Below are positions 7,277 to 8,374 of a stretch of 8,374 bases of DNA, piece by piece. The DNA is from Burkholderiales bacterium (GTDB lineage Bacteria; Pseudomonadota; Gammaproteobacteria; Burkholderiales; Burkholderiaceae_A), in NCBI GenBank assembly GCA_030828265.1, contig JAURCW010000048.1:1-8374 (forward strand), written 5' to 3'. The notes under the pieces were generated by a model, which had not been told where the DNA came from, did no database searches, and was given only the letters and a program-made list of their open reading frames with translations. Position 1 is the first letter of the stretch. Each line of letters begins with the position of its first letter. A program made the translations under genes and the position numbers.

Positions 7277-7642
7277 TTATTTCTTAAGGGTAATGCTGCC
7301 CTTGCGCGGTCCCTTGCGGGTGCGGGCATTGGTACGGGTACGCTGACCTCGAACAGGCAGGCCTTTACGGTGGCGCATTCCGCGGTAACAGCCGAGGTCC
7401 ATGAGACGCTTAATGGACATGGAGATTTCTCGGCGCAGGTCACCTTCTGTTGTGAGCTTGCCAACTTCGGTACGAAGCTTCTCAAGCTCGTCGTCGGTCA
7501 GGTCTTTCACCTTCTTGGTGTAAGGGACCCCCACCGCGTCGCAGATTTCACGGGCACGTGGGCGGCCAATGCCATAAATGGCGGTCAGGCCAATGTCGGT
7601 GTGTTGGTGGCTAGGGATGTTAATTCCAGCAATACGGGCCAT
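7277..7642 (-). CDS. rpsM: 30S ribosomal protein S13
   Basis: S13 sits in the head of the small subunit and forms inter-subunit bridges and contacts with P-site tRNA. The 121-residue protein begins [19 protein letters not shown], includes the helix-hairpin-helix-like [20 protein letters not shown], and ends in the basic tail [22 protein letters not shown]. The ATG at 7642 is preceded by AAGGAG at 7 nt, the best Shine-Dalgarno match in the window. It follows rpmJ by 14 bp. In E. coli the alpha operon leader upstream of rpsM holds the S4 repression site; the short gap here leaves no room for one, apart from overlap with rpmJ. Confidence 0.98.
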   Translation of the reverse strand: MARIAGINIPSHQHTDIGLTAIYGIGRPRAREICDAVGVPYTKKVKDLTDDELEKLRTEVGKLTTEGDLRREISMSIKRLMDLGCYRGMRHRKGLPVRGQRTRTNARTRKGPRKGSITLKK

Positions 7643-7656
7643 GAGGCAGCTCCTTA

Positions 7657-7770
7657 TTAACCTTGACGTTGCTTATGTCGTGGATCGGTGCAAATAACTC
7701 GCACCACGCCATGTCGCTTGATGATTTTGCAGTTTCGGCAGATTCGCCGGACGGACGCTAAAACTTTCAT
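7657..7770 (-). CDS. rpmJ: 50S ribosomal protein L36 (zinc-binding form)
   Basis: This small gene I translated by hand: 37 residues, beginning [17 protein letters not shown] and ending RHKQRQG. L36 is the smallest ribosomal protein and binds 23S rRNA near its L11/L7-L12 side. The zinc ligands C11, C14, C27 and H32 are all present, so it is the C+ form; any zinc-independent paralogue would lie elsewhere. AAGGA lies 8 nt before the ATG. It is 23 bp downstream of infA and 14 bp upstream of rpsM, the standard place in betaproteobacteria. The usual arginine at residue 4 is leucine here, a small departure of no clear meaning. Confidence 0.97.
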   Translation of the reverse strand: MKVLASVRRICRNCKIIKRHGVVRVICTDPRHKQRQG

Positions 7771-7793
7771 GATGGATTTCCTTCAGTAAATTT

Positions 7794-8012
7794 CTATTTC
7801 GCACGAAACACAATTCGGGCCCTGCTTAAGTCGTAAGGCGTCATTTCAACCGTGACCTTGTCTCCGGGAAGAATTCGGATGTAGTGCATACGCATCTTTC
7901 CGGAGATATGTCCAAGAACCACATGACCGTTTTCAAGCTTGACTCGGAAGGTGGCGTTTGGCAGGTTCTCAAGAATCTCGCCCTGCATCTGAATGGCATC
8001 GTCTTTAGCCAT
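7794..8012 (-). CDS. infA: Translation initiation factor IF-1
   Basis: IF-1 binds the ribosomal A site during initiation and helps IF-2 and IF-3 select the initiator tRNA. The 72-residue protein is a single OB-fold of the S1 type: [20 protein letters not shown], then [30 protein letters not shown] and [16 protein letters not shown]. Length equals the family standard. The ATG directly follows the secY TAA with no spacer (TAAATG), pointing to translational coupling; an AAAGGGGGG stretch inside secY, roughly 13 nt upstream, may help. Placement between secY and rpmJ separates this organism from enterobacteria, where infA is unlinked. Confidence 0.98.
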   Translation of the reverse strand: MAKDDAIQMQGEILENLPNATFRVKLENGHVVLGHISGKMRMHYIRILPGDKVTVEMTPYDLSRARIVFRAK

Positions 8013-8374
8013 TTAGCGGCTGAACCCCCCTTTGAAATTGGCCTTCTTCAGGAGGCTTTCGTACTGCTGTGACATAACGTAGGACTGAACCTGAGACATG
8101 AAGTCCATGGTGACCACGACAATAATCAGTAGGGACGTACCACCGAAGTAAAAAGGAACGTTCCACTTCATGACCAGAAACTCGGGCAACAGACAGACCA
8201 GCGTGATGTAAATAGCACCCACAAGGGTAAGACGCATAAGGATCTTGTCGATGTAACGGGCCGTCTGGTCACCGGGACGAATACCGGGAACAAAGGCTCC
8301 GCTCTTCTTGAGATTTTCGGCCGTGTCCTTGCTGTTGAAGACAAGCGCCGTGTAGAAAAAGCAGAAAAATATGA
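8013..8374 (-). CDS. secY: Preprotein translocase subunit SecY, C-terminal part (5' end beyond window)
   Basis: SecY is the channel of the Sec translocon in the inner membrane. Only the last 120 of about 440 codons are inside the window. Reading from the edge: the end of transmembrane segment 8 ([13 protein letters not shown]), and the large cytoplasmic loop C5 with [20 protein letters not shown], whose arginine in GIRPG contacts SecA and the ribosome. Transmembrane segment 9 follows (about 47-68, [20 protein letters not shown]), then segment 10 ([18 protein letters not shown]) and a cytoplasmic tail ending [11 protein letters not shown]. It ends directly against infA. No frameshift is seen. 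Confidence 0.97.
   Translation of the reverse strand, partial: IFFCFFYTALVFNSKDTAENLKKSGAFVPGIRPGDQTARYIDKILMRLTLVGAIYITLVCLLPEFLVMKWNVPFYFGGTSLLIIVVVTMDFMSQVQSYVMSQQYESLLKKANFKGGFSR

Noticed and set aside
7181..7660. 159-codon plus-strand open frame
   Set aside because: Antisense across rpsM and rpsK, two invariant ribosomal genes; composition shadow only.
1..8374. Mobile elements, CRISPR, tRNA or rRNA genes, phage or defence genes
   Set aside because: Coding sequence of conserved housekeeping genes fills nearly all of the window; the longest gap is 116 bp and holds nothing resembling these.

Overview
The window reads as an ordinary chromosomal housekeeping region of a betaproteobacterium, probably order Burkholderiales. 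Three things point there. The infA gene sits between secY and rpmJ, which is not the enterobacterial arrangement. The HisI, HisH, RpoA and S4 sequences are of betaproteobacterial type as I remember them. HisB is a single-domain dehydratase, not the enterobacterial two-domain enzyme. A Sutterellaceae-like member is a guess I cannot test here. I see no mobile element, tRNA, rRNA or CRISPR array. No gene is visibly broken; the genes at both window edges are cut only by the edge.

Layout. From the right end, reading leftward on the minus strand, is the end of the spc/alpha ribosomal cluster: secY (3' end only), infA, rpmJ, rpsM, rpsK, rpsD, rpoA, rplQ (8374 down to 4712). Gaps are 0-30 bp, except for 116 bp between rpsK and rpsD, which holds a small inverted repeat. 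Most of these genes have a clear Shine-Dalgarno sequence. From 4686 back to 3529 is hisC, the only plus-strand gene. It converges on rplQ with 25 bp between them. Only 23 bp upstream of hisC, hisB starts on the minus strand and leads a tight run hisB-hisH-hisA-hisF-hisIE that leaves the window at position 1.

Function. The his genes cover the middle and late part of histidine synthesis: PRA-CH and PRA-PH (HisIE), ProFAR isomerase (HisA), IGP synthase (HisF plus HisH), IGP dehydratase (HisB) and histidinol-phosphate aminotransferase (HisC). HisG, HisD and a histidinol-phosphatase are not in the window and must be encoded elsewhere. The ribosomal side supplies the SecY translocon, initiation factor IF1, proteins L36, S13, S11, S4 and L17, and the RNA polymerase alpha subunit.

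Most worth a second look: (i) hisI and hisE are one continuous reading frame with an unusual linker of about 30 residues, although the HisI part looks like the stand-alone beta type; (ii) hisC is flipped relative to the usual his gene order, leaving a 23-bp divergent start region with back-to-back -10-like elements, no Shine-Dalgarno sequences and a 9-bp direct repeat spaced 30 bp, which suggests leaderless divergent transcription; (iii) the long rpsK-rpsD spacer with its hairpin. I found no evidence of a wholly new system.
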